Assembly: GCF_009176705.1 (NCBI RefSeq) | Contig: NZ_AP021846.1 | Coordinates: forward strand, 1,272,001 to 1,336,000 | Reading direction: 5' to 3' | Length of the DNA: 64,000 nucleotides | Source of the DNA: Pseudoalteromonas sp. A25 | Lineage (GTDB): Bacteria; Pseudomonadota; Gammaproteobacteria; Enterobacterales; Alteromonadaceae | Part shown: in pieces, positions 54,688 through 62,867 of the stretch | How the letters are laid out: each line of letters opens with the position of its first letter | Position numbering within the stretch: the first letter of the stretch is position 1 | Position numbers and translations under genes: made by a program | Notes under the pieces: generated by a model | What the model was told of the DNA's origin: nothing | Databases searched by the model: none | The model's input: only the letters and a program-made list of their open reading frames with translations

Positions 54688-56061
54688 ATGACAACACAAA
54701 CAAGTCGTACTGCGGCGCTAGACTGGCGCACGCTTTTTGCTTTTATCGTTCCTTCTTTAATCGGTGTATTTTTATTTATGACACCCGTTGCTATTGGCGA
54801 GGCGATGACCATCCCTATCGCTGTTATGGCAAAAGCGTTGCAAGGTTTTGTGGGGCCATTTGTTGATACACTGCTGCTTAGCATTATTTGTATTACGGGG
54901 GTAATGAGCTTACTTGTATCCCTATTTAAGCCTGCACCACTAATGAAAGTAGAGTTAATCAAATACTTATTTCAAGTAAGCTGGATTTGGTTGATAACGC
55001 GTGTAGCAGGTATGGTGTTCATCTTAATGACGTACTTCAAAGTAGGTCCGGCTATCATCCATTCAAGCCACACAGGAGCCCTTGTGCTCAATGATTTACT
55101 TCCTGTACTGTTTTCGGTTTTTATCCTAGCTGGTTTGCTTTTACCTTTGTTACTTAACTTTGGATTGCTTGAGTTGGTAGGGACGCTGTTAACAAAAGTG
55201 ATGCGTCCATTGTTTGGTGTTCCTGGACGCAGTGCGGTGAACTGCGTAGCGTCTTGGCTGGGTGACGGTAGTGTGGGTATATTGATGACAGCTAGGCAGT
55301 ACGAAGAAAAGTACTATACACAAAAAGAAGCTGCGATTATTGGCACTACTTTCTCGGCTGTGTCTATCACGTTTTGTTTAGTTGTGATCGGGCAGGTTAA
55401 ACTTGAGCACTTGTTTGCACCTTTCTATTTAACAGTATGCTTGGCAGGCTTTGTTGCTGCCATTATTGTACCTCGGCTACCTCCTTTACGATTTAAAAAA
55501 GACACCTATGTTGATGGGACTGAAGCGGACGTTGATGCTGAGGCTGTTCCTGCAGGTAAAACTTTGTTTAAACATGCGCTTGATGTTGCTTTGTCTAAAG
55601 CACAGAAAGCACCTGGGGTGAAAGGTACCTTGCAAGAGGGGGTGCATAACGCGCTAGATATGTTGTTTGCTGTGTTACCGGTGGTTATGGCTGTGGGTAC
55701 GTTGGCTTTGATTGTTGCTGAGCACACGCCTATCTTTCAAGTGTTGGGTACGCCATTCGTACCTTATTTAGAGCTTTTGCAAGTGCCTGAAGCTGCTCAG
55801 GCTGCACAGACTATCGTGGTAGGCTTTGCTGATATGTTTATCCCCTCGATTTTAGCTGCCAGCAATATAGAAAGTGATGTTACACGTTTTATTGTTGCTG
55901 CAATGAGTGTGACTCAGCTGATCTATATGTCAGAAGTTGGGGCGCTGCTACTAGGGAGTAAAATACCCGTCAATTTATTAGAGCTATTTGCAATTTTTAT
56001 TTTACGAACGCTAGTAACCTTGCCGGTAATTGCGCTGATGGCCCATTGGTTAGTCGGCTAA
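54688..56061 (+). CDS. YjiH-family membrane protein (nucleoside-recognition/GATE domain)
   Basis: The 457-aa product has about 10-12 hydrophobic segments and the family patterns 'FIVPSLIGVFLFMTPVAIGE' near the N-terminus and 'VNCVASWLGDGSVGILMTAR' in the middle, with a second half-repeat near 'VVGFADMFIPSILAAS'. This is the YjiH family with Gate domains; the transported compound is not known. It starts 14 bases after the bamC terminator and no strong ribosome-binding site is visible. Confidence 0.85.
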   Translation: MTTQTSRTAALDWRTLFAFIVPSLIGVFLFMTPVAIGEAMTIPIAVMAKALQGFVGPFVDTLLLSIICITGVMSLLVSLFKPAPLMKVELIKYLFQVSWIWLITRVAGMVFILMTYFKVGPAIIHSSHTGALVLNDLLPVLFSVFILAGLLLPLLLNFGLLELVGTLLTKVMRPLFGVPGRSAVNCVASWLGDGSVGILMTARQYEEKYYTQKEAAIIGTTFSAVSITFCLVVIGQVKLEHLFAPFYLTVCLAGFVAAIIVPRLPPLRFKKDTYVDGTEADVDAEAVPAGKTLFKHALDVALSKAQKAPGVKGTLQEGVHNALDMLFAVLPVVMAVGTLALIVAEHTPIFQVLGTPFVPYLELLQVPEAAQAAQTIVVGFADMFIPSILAASNIESDVTRFIVAAMSVTQLIYMSEVGALLLGSKIPVNLLELFAIFILRTLVTLPVIALMAHWLVG

Positions 56062-56096
56062 TTTAGGGACGAAGTAGCAAAGATGAGGGATAAGGT

Positions 56097-56276
56097 TTAA
56101 TCCTCATCTTTACTACTGGGCTTACTTTTCTGCGGATCTTGTTTAGTCTGTTTATCAACCTTGCTTCTAAGATCAAACTTAGTTGAATATTTAAGTAAGG
56201 CGATATTACTCCAAACTACGCCTAGCACGGCAGCAATGATTAAAACGATATGCCAAGTCTCTAACTGTTCCTGCAT
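56097..56276 (-). CDS. DUF2897 family small membrane protein (59 aa)
   Basis: The frame encodes 59 residues: an N-terminal membrane helix (about 8-28, 'WHIVLIIAAVLGVVWSNIAL') and a charged tail with 'LLKYSTKFDLRSKVDKQ', ending in KDED. GAGGG lies 5 bases before ATG 56276, good support for translation. This fits the DUF2897 family of very short membrane proteins in Alteromonadales. Function unknown. A hairpin (AAAGATGAGG/CCTCATCTTT, 56079-56111) overlaps its stop codon and lies between this gene and the convergent yjiH-type gene. Confidence 0.75.
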   Translation of the reverse strand: MQEQLETWHIVLIIAAVLGVVWSNIALLKYSTKFDLRSKVDKQTKQDPQKSKPSSKDED

Positions 56277-56494
56277 TACAACCCTCGGTGTTTTTTAATA
56301 GTATATGTATAACGTTCATGCTTTACATTTATTGTAGAGTCTTTAGTGCTTGAGTGACAATTAATCTAGTTAATGTATTAGATTTAATTAAGCATTTTTA
56401 ACACTATATTGGTATCATTCACTCAACAGTCAGGCTTTGCAACTTAGTCTGGCTAAGTCAGTGTATTGGTTTTATAAAAGGTGAAAACTTGCTC

Positions 56495-57829
56495 ATGGAA
56501 CATGTTTTAATTTGGCCAGCTCAGTACCCGTTGTTACTGCGTGGATTGATAGAGCAAAATGGCGCATTTATATTGGATGCGCTTGAGTCTTGGCCTGATT
56601 GTGCAACGAGTAAAGATGAACAAGGTGTCGAAACTACGGTACTACCGCCTTTGTTTTACTTACAGTGGTTAAAACCGCTGGAACCATTTGAGTCATGCTA
56701 TTTTCAACATATTGATGAGTATGACGAGCAACAGCAAAACTACACTCAACAGTTGTTTGCTCATATTGAGCATTCAGGTATGACCCGACAAGAGCTCACT
56801 ATTATGTTGCTCGAGCGATTTGCGCAATATAGCGATCTTACGTTGCAAAAAGATTCGGTTACTTACCCAAATTATTTTGAGCTGTTAGTGTCATTAAAAT
56901 ATGAGCAAGTTTTTGCTTGGTGTTTAGCGTCGGGGATGACATTGACTGCCGAAGAAACATGCAGTTTGTGGGGAGAAAGTGACTTCAAACCTGCGATAGA
57001 ACAACACATCACAACATGCATCAGTGATACTCAGGCTGTTTCTGAGCTGGCCACAGGAAAATTACTGCAAAATGGTGGCGAGTATTATCGATTACTAGAG
57101 TTGCTGTTTGATGATAAAGCGCAAATAACCCAGTTGCTTGAGCAAGCACTTTTGAACCAAGTAATGTTAGCAGATGTAAAGCAGCCTGCACTTATGACTT
57201 TGTTAGCACAAGGCGCAACGGGTACTGAACGTGATACACAAGGCCGCTCAGTGCTAATGTGGGCCATTGAAAAGGGGTTTGTTAACGTTGTTGAGAAACT
57301 CTTAGCGCATCACAATGTGCACGACACGGATGAACAAGGACAGACTCTGATGCATTTTGCCGTCAAGTCTAACCTAGCGAGCATGATTGACTTGTTGATA
57401 AGCCATGGTGTTGACCCTTTAAAAGAGGATAACGCAGGACAAACACCATACCGATTAACCCTGAAACTCTCTTTGTTAATTGCAAAGAAGACGCTTGAAC
57501 AACATGGAATTAAAGAACTCTCTGAGCAAGGTAAATTGTTGAAAATTAAGCAAGTGCATTTTCTTTATGCGTTGGTTACGCTGTTACTTCCTGTTCAGCT
57601 AGTGCTGTTTTTTAGTGAACAGATCGAAGATAAATCTCTCGTTGTATGGGCCGCAACAGGGCTTGGCTTAGCATTATTTTGGTCGGCGCGAAATGTTAGA
57701 AGAGGGCTGCTTTACCCAAATATGCCACATCCTTGGTCTCTTAAAGGGCTTAGTGCATTGAGTTGGTTTAGCGTGAGCGCACAAGTTTTGTTTGCATTGT
57801 TAATATTAACAACCTTGCTACGTGGGTAA
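56495..57829 (+). CDS. Ankyrin-repeat membrane protein
   Basis: The 444-aa protein has a helical N-terminal part (about 1-235), two or three ankyrin repeats (about 245-335: 'DTQGRSVLMWAIEKGFVNVV', 'DEQGQTLMHFAVKSNLASMI' and 'DNAGQTPYRLTLKLSL'), and two to three C-terminal membrane helices (about 365-440). ATG 56495 is used; a TTG at 56489 lies at a better distance (5 bases) from AAAGGTG and is also possible. Ankyrin repeats bind proteins, so it may tether a partner at the inner membrane. Role unknown. Confidence 0.75.
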   Translation: MEHVLIWPAQYPLLLRGLIEQNGAFILDALESWPDCATSKDEQGVETTVLPPLFYLQWLKPLEPFESCYFQHIDEYDEQQQNYTQQLFAHIEHSGMTRQELTIMLLERFAQYSDLTLQKDSVTYPNYFELLVSLKYEQVFAWCLASGMTLTAEETCSLWGESDFKPAIEQHITTCISDTQAVSELATGKLLQNGGEYYRLLELLFDDKAQITQLLEQALLNQVMLADVKQPALMTLLAQGATGTERDTQGRSVLMWAIEKGFVNVVEKLLAHHNVHDTDEQGQTLMHFAVKSNLASMIDLLISHGVDPLKEDNAGQTPYRLTLKLSLLIAKKTLEQHGIKELSEQGKLLKIKQVHFLYALVTLLLPVQLVLFFSEQIEDKSLVVWAATGLGLALFWSARNVRRGLLYPNMPHPWSLKGLSALSWFSVSAQVLFALLILTTLLRG

Positions 57830-57855
57830 ACCAGTAGCAAGGTATTGCGAGTGAT

Positions 57856-58296
57856 TTAGTTTTTTTCGTTGCTATCGTGGGCTGCCTTTTCTTCTGCAAG
57901 CTCCTCTTTTAATTTACGAATTTTTAGCCCCAACTCTTGGCCTCTATGACGCGCATAGTAAGTACAGCCAATAAACATGGCAGTGGCAAAAATCAGTTCA
58001 AGCGCCACCCATAGTATTTCCTCAGGTGACACCCAAAGTAGGCTTAGGCCATGAATGAAGTAGATCATGACAATAAAGTTAGCCCACGCGTAGGTGTAGG
58101 GCTTGTCTTGCACGATCCCTTTTAGCGGTAACAACAAAGGTAAAATATATACAGCGAAGACAAAACCTGCGCTGTAGCCTTCACGTGGTGCGAGAATAAA
58201 CAGCCAAGTTGGCATCAGGAACAATAGCCCAATATAGCCAAACAGTGCTAAACGTTGATAGGTTAGAGTAATAGGTTTTTTACTGGGTTTTGTCAT
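57856..58296 (-). CDS. DUF2069 membrane protein
   Basis: The 146-aa protein has four hydrophobic segments and a basic, helical C-terminal tail ('KIRKLKEELAEEKAAH'). It matches the DUF2069 family, whose function is unknown. It is the last gene of a unit with the arsC-like and wrbA-like genes and overlaps the latter by 4 bases. Confidence 0.82.
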   Translation of the reverse strand: MTKPSKKPITLTYQRLALFGYIGLLFLMPTWLFILAPREGYSAGFVFAVYILPLLLPLKGIVQDKPYTYAWANFIVMIYFIHGLSLLWVSPEEILWVALELIFATAMFIGCTYYARHRGQELGLKIRKLKEELAEEKAAHDSNEKN

Positions 58297-58844
58297 TTTA
58301 GTTTACTTGCAATGTTAAATAGTCTGGTTCCGACCGCGCGACAAATTCTCTTCTCGCATTCACTTAATTGGCTAGAGTTATCTTTGCCAGCAACATGGCT
58401 GGCGCCGTAAGGGGTGCCACCTGTTGTTGTGCTCAGTAATTCTGGTACATCATAAGGTACGCCCAGTAACATCATGCCGTGATGTAAAAGTGGTAATGAT
58501 AGGTTTAAGAGAGTCGCTTCGTTACCACCATGCATACTGCTTGAAGAAGAAAATACACAGGCAGGTTTATCAATAAGTTGACCTTTTAACCATAAATCGC
58601 TGGTGGTTTCCCAAAACGTTTTTGCTTGTGCGGCCATCATGCCAAAGCGGGTTGGGGTGCCAAATGCTAAGCCATCACAATCTATGAGATCTTGCTTAGT
58701 TATTACTTGGTCATAGTCGTTTTTTTTCTCAAATGTTCTTAGTTTTACGTCTGCGCCATGAAATTCCAAGGTGTCACTGATCTCGTGTGCCATGGCTGCA
58801 ACTGAGCCATGACTAGAGTGATAAAGAACAACAACGTTAACCAT
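58293..58844 (-). CDS. WrbA-like NAD(P)H:quinone oxidoreductase (flavodoxin fold)
   Basis: The 183-aa protein binds FMN: the phosphate loop is YHSSHGSVAAMA, with 'GTPTRFGMMAAQAKTFWE' and 'FSSSSSMHGGNEATL' as in the WrbA/NQO family. Such enzymes make two-electron reductions of quinones and so avoid semiquinone radicals. It shares one base with the arsC-like stop and four with DUF2069, implying a single transcript. Confidence 0.88.
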   Translation of the reverse strand: MVNVVVLYHSSHGSVAAMAHEISDTLEFHGADVKLRTFEKKNDYDQVITKQDLIDCDGLAFGTPTRFGMMAAQAKTFWETTSDLWLKGQLIDKPACVFSSSSSMHGGNEATLLNLSLPLLHHGMMLLGVPYDVPELLSTTTGGTPYGASHVAGKDNSSQLSECEKRICRAVGTRLFNIASKLK

Positions 58845-59191
58845 TAAAGGATATTCAATACAGATTCAGGTGGGCGGCCTAGCGCAGCTTTTTGCTGCTT
58901 TACCACAATGGGTCGCTCTATAAGCTTAGGGTTATCGACCATTGCTTGCCTAAGCGTTGCTTCATCAGTCTCTTTGCTCAAACCAAGCTCTTTAAATAGC
59001 GTTTCTTTACTTCTAACCAGTTGGTGTGCTGAGTCAAAACCAAGTTGTTGGACTAGCTCGTTGAGCGTATCTAGACTCATTGGAGTTTTTAAATATTCAA
59101 CAACACGCGGAGTAAAGCCTTTCTCTTCTAGTAAAGCAAGCGTTTCACGCGACTTTGAACAACGTGGATTATGATAAATAGTAACTGACAT
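58844..59191 (-). CDS. yfgD: ArsC-family thioredoxin-fold protein (YfgD type)
   Basis: The 115-aa protein has the ArsC motif with Cys11 (HNPRCSKSRE) and the C-terminal 'ERPIVVKQQKAALGRPPE' arginines that bind oxyanion in arsenate reductase. It sits next to bepA, where E. coli has yfgD, a paralogue for which arsenate resistance has not been shown. A ribosome-binding site AGGA is 7 bases before ATG 59191. An ars operon is not present, so arsenate reductase activity is possible but unproven. Confidence 0.88.
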   Translation of the reverse strand: MSVTIYHNPRCSKSRETLALLEEKGFTPRVVEYLKTPMSLDTLNELVQQLGFDSAHQLVRSKETLFKELGLSKETDEATLRQAMVDNPKLIERPIVVKQQKAALGRPPESVLNIL

Positions 59192-59239
59192 ATCTATTCC
59201 TATTGGTTTTTGTCTATTTTAATAGATGTGACTTATGAC

Positions 59240-60694
59240 TTAAAGCTTAGCGAGCTCTTTTTGCATTTGTCGATATTGGCTCAATAATGCCTTCAGTCTG
59301 GTTTCTTTTACGGATTCTTGTTCACTGGTGTGATTTAAAGCACGTTGGATCTCGTCTGCGGCTTTGATATATGCGCCATACTGGGCCAATAAGCTCGCAT
59401 GCATTTCATGATAAGCAGCTTTATCACCTTGCTCTTTGTACACTTTAGTTAGTAAGTCTTTGGCAAGAGCATGATCTGGCTTTTCAAGCAAAAACAATTT
59501 TAATAGCTTTTCTGCGTTTTCCAGTTGTTCAGCTTCGATTGCGGCATTGGCCAAATTAAGTGTGATAACTTGATTGTTCGGGCGAAATTCATGTTTGAGC
59601 TGTAAAAGTTTAGTGGCTTGCTCAGGTTTTTTTTGTGCGATAAGTAAATCAGTGTATGCGTCTAAATAGAACAGGTTGTTCTCGTCTTCTTTGAGCAGCT
59701 TATCCAGTAAGCGCTGTGACTGCTCTAACTTACCTTGATCAAGTAAACTCAGCGCAAGTCCGTACTCCAAAGCTTGTTTATTTAGTTCTGTGGCTTTTAG
59801 TCGTAATTGGTTTTCAAAATAGCTTTGAGCTTGCGGGCTTTCAAACTGATAACGGGCAAGAACACGACTTTTAGCCAATTCAAACTTTAAACTTACAGGT
59901 ACGTATCGTGGTTCAAATTGCTGTGCTCTTAATCGCACATCTGAGATACGAGAATCAGGTAATGGGTGCGTAAGCAAAAACGCGGGCGGTTTGGTTTGGT
60001 ATCTGACTTGCGCGGCGAGTTTAGCTAAAAACTCACTCGATTGTGTGGGGTCAAAGCCCGCTTCATACAGCGTTTGCATGCCAAAACGGTCGGCTTCCTG
60101 TTCAGCTTTTCGGCTATGAGATAGTTGACTCAATTGCTGTTGAGTTGAACTGGCAGAAATTATAGCCATGCCCGCATCAGGTGCAACAATGGTGGTTAAT
60201 ATACCAGCAATCATGCCTGCAAGGCTCAACGCGCTGTTGTCTTTGGCTTGTTGCATTCGCCTTGCTAGGTGACGTTGCGTAACGTGAGCCACCTCGTGTC
60301 CAAGTACTGATGCGAGTTGTGATTCATTGTCGGCTTGAGCAATTAAGCCAGTATGTACACCAACGTGACCGCCGTAAAAGGCAAATGCGTTAATGGCTTG
60401 ATTGTTAACCCAAAAGAATGAAAAGCCAAAACGAACATCATTGGCATTGGCAACGAGCCGATTGCCCAGGCTGGTTAAGTATTCATCAAGCACCGGGTCT
60501 TGCACTAATGGCAGGCGACTTCTGATCTGCATCATCATCACTTCCCCAATAGCTTGTTCTTTTTCTAGCGGCAAGGCTTGCAGGGCTGATGTGCCCAAAT
60601 CGGGAAGCTTTAAAGCACTTTGTCCATGACTGGTGTGACTTGCTATTAGCATTATCGACCCGACTACACCATGGAACAGAGGTTTTAATCTCAT
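59240..60694 (-). CDS. bepA: Periplasmic beta-barrel assembly protease BepA (YfgC)
   Basis: BepA is an M48 metalloprotease/chaperone that monitors LptD and BAM substrates. The 484-aa protein has a signal peptide (about 1-24), the zinc motif HEVAH (133-137), the third ligand Glu198 in EQEAD, and TPR repeats in the C-terminal half (about 300-450). AAGGA lies 5 bases before ATG 60694 and overlaps the end of the upstream gene, so they are translationally linked. Confidence 0.94.
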   Translation of the reverse strand: MRLKPLFHGVVGSIMLIASHTSHGQSALKLPDLGTSALQALPLEKEQAIGEVMMMQIRSRLPLVQDPVLDEYLTSLGNRLVANANDVRFGFSFFWVNNQAINAFAFYGGHVGVHTGLIAQADNESQLASVLGHEVAHVTQRHLARRMQQAKDNSALSLAGMIAGILTTIVAPDAGMAIISASSTQQQLSQLSHSRKAEQEADRFGMQTLYEAGFDPTQSSEFLAKLAAQVRYQTKPPAFLLTHPLPDSRISDVRLRAQQFEPRYVPVSLKFELAKSRVLARYQFESPQAQSYFENQLRLKATELNKQALEYGLALSLLDQGKLEQSQRLLDKLLKEDENNLFYLDAYTDLLIAQKKPEQATKLLQLKHEFRPNNQVITLNLANAAIEAEQLENAEKLLKLFLLEKPDHALAKDLLTKVYKEQGDKAAYHEMHASLLAQYGAYIKAADEIQRALNHTSEQESVKETRLKALLSQYRQMQKELAKL

Positions 60695-60695
60695 A

Positions 60696-61361
60696 TTAAT
60701 CCTTGTTTATATTTTCACCGAGCATAAGGCGAGCGACATCCACTTCGTCATTACAGGCTCGACTATCTCTTTCACACATTTGATAAAAATCTTTAATTGT
60801 GACCCCATCAGTCGAGACTATGTTCATTTCAGAGTGTAAAAAACTGATAATTTTGTGTACTACTTTATGAGCATGTAAAATAAGCGCTTTATCTGCTGCA
60901 TCGCCACGCTCAAAGAAAAAGGCGATGAACTTGTGCAACTGATTAATTCTAATTAGGTTTTTCATACTGTGGGGATCCCACACATTAAACTCAATTAACC
61001 GGTTGTCTTTTACGTATTGGTCTATTTGAGTATGTTTGGCAAAAGGGTAAGCCCATAATTCAAAACCTCTATCGGTAAAGACTTGATGCAGCGCCAAACG
61101 AGGCGGGGTTTCGCAGTGGATCAAACCATTGTCGTCTTCGTAACCGCCTAACAATTCTATATTCCAATTACGTTTGTCGAGTACTCTTTTTACCGCATTA
61201 TCAAAGCCGTGATGTAATATACCTTCCGTTTCACTGATTGAAGAAGCAACCATATGATAGAAAGGTGGTAGTTCACCCCAGTTTATTTGTTTTTTGTACC
61301 AGTTGATTTCTTTGAGTGTAGGGTTGGCTGGCAAAGTGGCCTTACTATTTGCTTTTGGCAT
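60696..61361 (-). CDS. Uncharacterised protein coupled to bepA (221 aa)
   Basis: I do not recognise a family. The protein has no signal peptide or membrane helix and is probably cytoplasmic. It contains 'EINWYKKQINWGELPPFYHM', 'RLALHQVFTDRGFELWAYPF' and a helical C-terminal part with 'HAHKVVHKIISFLHSEMN'. Its stop is one base from the bepA start and it carries bepA's ribosome-binding site. The start ATG 61361 has GGAG at 11 bases, which is a little far. Its conservation outside Alteromonadales is unknown to me. Confidence 0.65.
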   Translation of the reverse strand: MPKANSKATLPANPTLKEINWYKKQINWGELPPFYHMVASSISETEGILHHGFDNAVKRVLDKRNWNIELLGGYEDDNGLIHCETPPRLALHQVFTDRGFELWAYPFAKHTQIDQYVKDNRLIEFNVWDPHSMKNLIRINQLHKFIAFFFERGDAADKALILHAHKVVHKIISFLHSEMNIVSTDGVTIKDFYQMCERDSRACNDEVDVARLMLGENINKD

Positions 61362-61505
61362 GGCAAGCCGTACTCCGAATTTATTCTTATTTTTAAGGAT
61401 AAACCAAAGCGGGATTTCAAGCCACAGGAACTGGCTTTTTGTTACTTAGTCTTAATGCTAACATGCTACACTCGGATGAATATGTGGTCGGAGGCAACTT
61501 AAAGT

Positions 61506-61739
61506 ATGACGTTAGCAGTAAAAGTGGATCTATCAAGCTATCAGTGTCCACAGCTATTCGTTCAATTCAAATGGCAACTCAAACAAGCACAACAGCGCAA
61601 AGTTAAAAAATTGCATCTTTATTATCTTTGTGAACAAGACATTAGTGATATAGTACGCTACCTAGAGCAGCACAAATTTACCTATTCACGTCAGCAAGGC
61701 TCAGCGCCATTTTTAGAGGTAAGTATTGACCATGTTTGA
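61506..61739 (+). CDS. TusA-like (SirA-family) small protein
   Basis: The 77-aa protein has a TusA/SirA-like beginning ('VDLSSYQCPQLFVQFKWQL') with the conserved Cys14-Pro15, but the usual CPxP motif is CPQL here. The rest has the alpha/beta pattern of the family. TusA-type proteins carry sulfur as a persulfide; with the changed motif the role is uncertain. It overlaps perM by 8 to 14 bases, depending on the perM start. Confidence 0.72.
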   Translation: MTLAVKVDLSSYQCPQLFVQFKWQLKQAQQRKVKKLHLYYLCEQDISDIVRYLEQHKFTYSRQQGSAPFLEVSIDHV

Positions 61740-62814
61740 TATTGTAAAAACCTGGTACCAAAATAAGTTTTCTGATCCGCACTCGGTAACATTGCTATTT
61801 ATGCTAATTACATCTATCGCAATGTTATATTTCTTTGGACCTTTTGTAGTTCCGGTTCTTATTGCATTAGTGATTGCATATTTACTCGATTGGCCCGTTA
61901 CTAAGTTGCAGCAATTTGTACCGAACAGAACGCTTGCTACAACACTTGTTATCTTGCTGTTTTTAGGGCTGTGTCTTGCCACATTGCTTGGCATTGTGCC
62001 TGTGCTTTGGCAGCAAATGAGTAACCTGTTACAAGAAAGCCCGCATATGATTGAGCAGGGGAAAGAGTTTTTACTGCACTTACCTGAGACCTACCCAGCA
62101 TTGATATCAGCCGAACAAGTAAAAGCTTTGGTTACTAGCGTAGAGTCAAAAGTAATTGAATTTGGGCAAGTACTGGTGTCTATCTCATTGACTTCACTTA
62201 AAGACGCAGTGGCTTGGTTAATTTACCTGATACTTGTACCACTTTTGGTGTTTTTTATGCTCAAAGACAAAAAGGTTTTAACGCGTGGCATAGAGTCTAT
62301 GATCCCAAAAGAGCGACGCTTGATAACTCAAGTTTGGTCGGAAATGGACCATCAGATCATGAATTATATCCGCGGTAAAGTATTTGAAATTGGGATAGTG
62401 GGCAGTGCAAGTTTTATTGCATTTTCTTTCTTAGACCTGCGTTATTCTGCATTACTTGGCGCGCTAGTTGGTCTGTCAGTTTTAATTCCGTTCGTAGGCG
62501 CAGCGTTAGTTACGATTCCTGTTGCAGCGGTTGCTATGTTTCAGTTTGGTATTGAAGCGCAGTTTTGGACTGTTGTGATTGTATATGGTGTTATTCAAGC
62601 ACTTGATGGGAATGTACTAGTGCCATTACTGTTCTCTGAGGCGGTTGATTTAAACCCGGTTTATATCATCGTTGCCGTGCTATTTTTTGGCGGTTTATGG
62701 GGCTTTTGGGGGGTGTTTTTTGCTATTCCATTGGCTTCGTTAGTCAAAGCACTCGTAAATGCTTGGTCAACTCAGCGGGTTGATGAAAACCCACTGGTGG
62801 AAAAAGGCACATAA
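61732..62814 (+). CDS. perM: AI-2E family transporter PerM
   Basis: The 360-aa product (from ATG 61732) has seven to eight hydrophobic segments, with 'FGPFVVPVLIALVIAYLLD' in the first part, a central soluble loop, and the family 'GLSVLIPFVGAALVTIPVAA' and 'LDGNVLVPLLFSEAVDLNP'. Some relatives export signalling compounds or act as Na+/H+ antiporters; the E. coli PerM substrate is unsettled. A TTG at 61726 is 6 bases from GAGG and could be the true start. In many gammaproteobacteria perM, bepA and gcvR-bcp are neighbours, as is partly the case here. Confidence 0.88.
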   Translation: MFDIVKTWYQNKFSDPHSVTLLFMLITSIAMLYFFGPFVVPVLIALVIAYLLDWPVTKLQQFVPNRTLATTLVILLFLGLCLATLLGIVPVLWQQMSNLLQESPHMIEQGKEFLLHLPETYPALISAEQVKALVTSVESKVIEFGQVLVSISLTSLKDAVAWLIYLILVPLLVFFMLKDKKVLTRGIESMIPKERRLITQVWSEMDHQIMNYIRGKVFEIGIVGSASFIAFSFLDLRYSALLGALVGLSVLIPFVGAALVTIPVAAVAMFQFGIEAQFWTVVIVYGVIQALDGNVLVPLLFSEAVDLNPVYIIVAVLFFGGLWGFWGVFFAIPLASLVKALVNAWSTQRVDENPLVEKGT

Positions 62815-62824
62815 TTGTGCCTTT
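62803..62824. terminator. Bidirectional terminator between perM and the LacI-type gene
   Basis: AAAGGCACA (62803-62811) pairs with TGTGCCTTT (62816-62824) around a TAAT loop and overlaps the perM stop. On the - strand the stem is followed by TTTTT, so it works for the LacI-type gene; on the + strand the T run is short. Confidence 0.7.
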
Positions 62825-62867
62825 GTTGGGCAGGCCCGTTACTGTTGTTGGGCAGGCCCGGTACTTT
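62824..62867. repeat. 22-base tandem duplication at the end of the LacI-type gene
   Basis: Two adjacent 22-base units (62824-62845 and 62846-62867) differ at two positions and share TGTTGGGCAGGCCCG. The second unit encodes the last residues (TGPAQQQ) and the first contains the stop region, so the 3' end of the gene has probably been changed by a recent slippage or duplication that shifted the frame near the stop. Confidence 0.85.
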
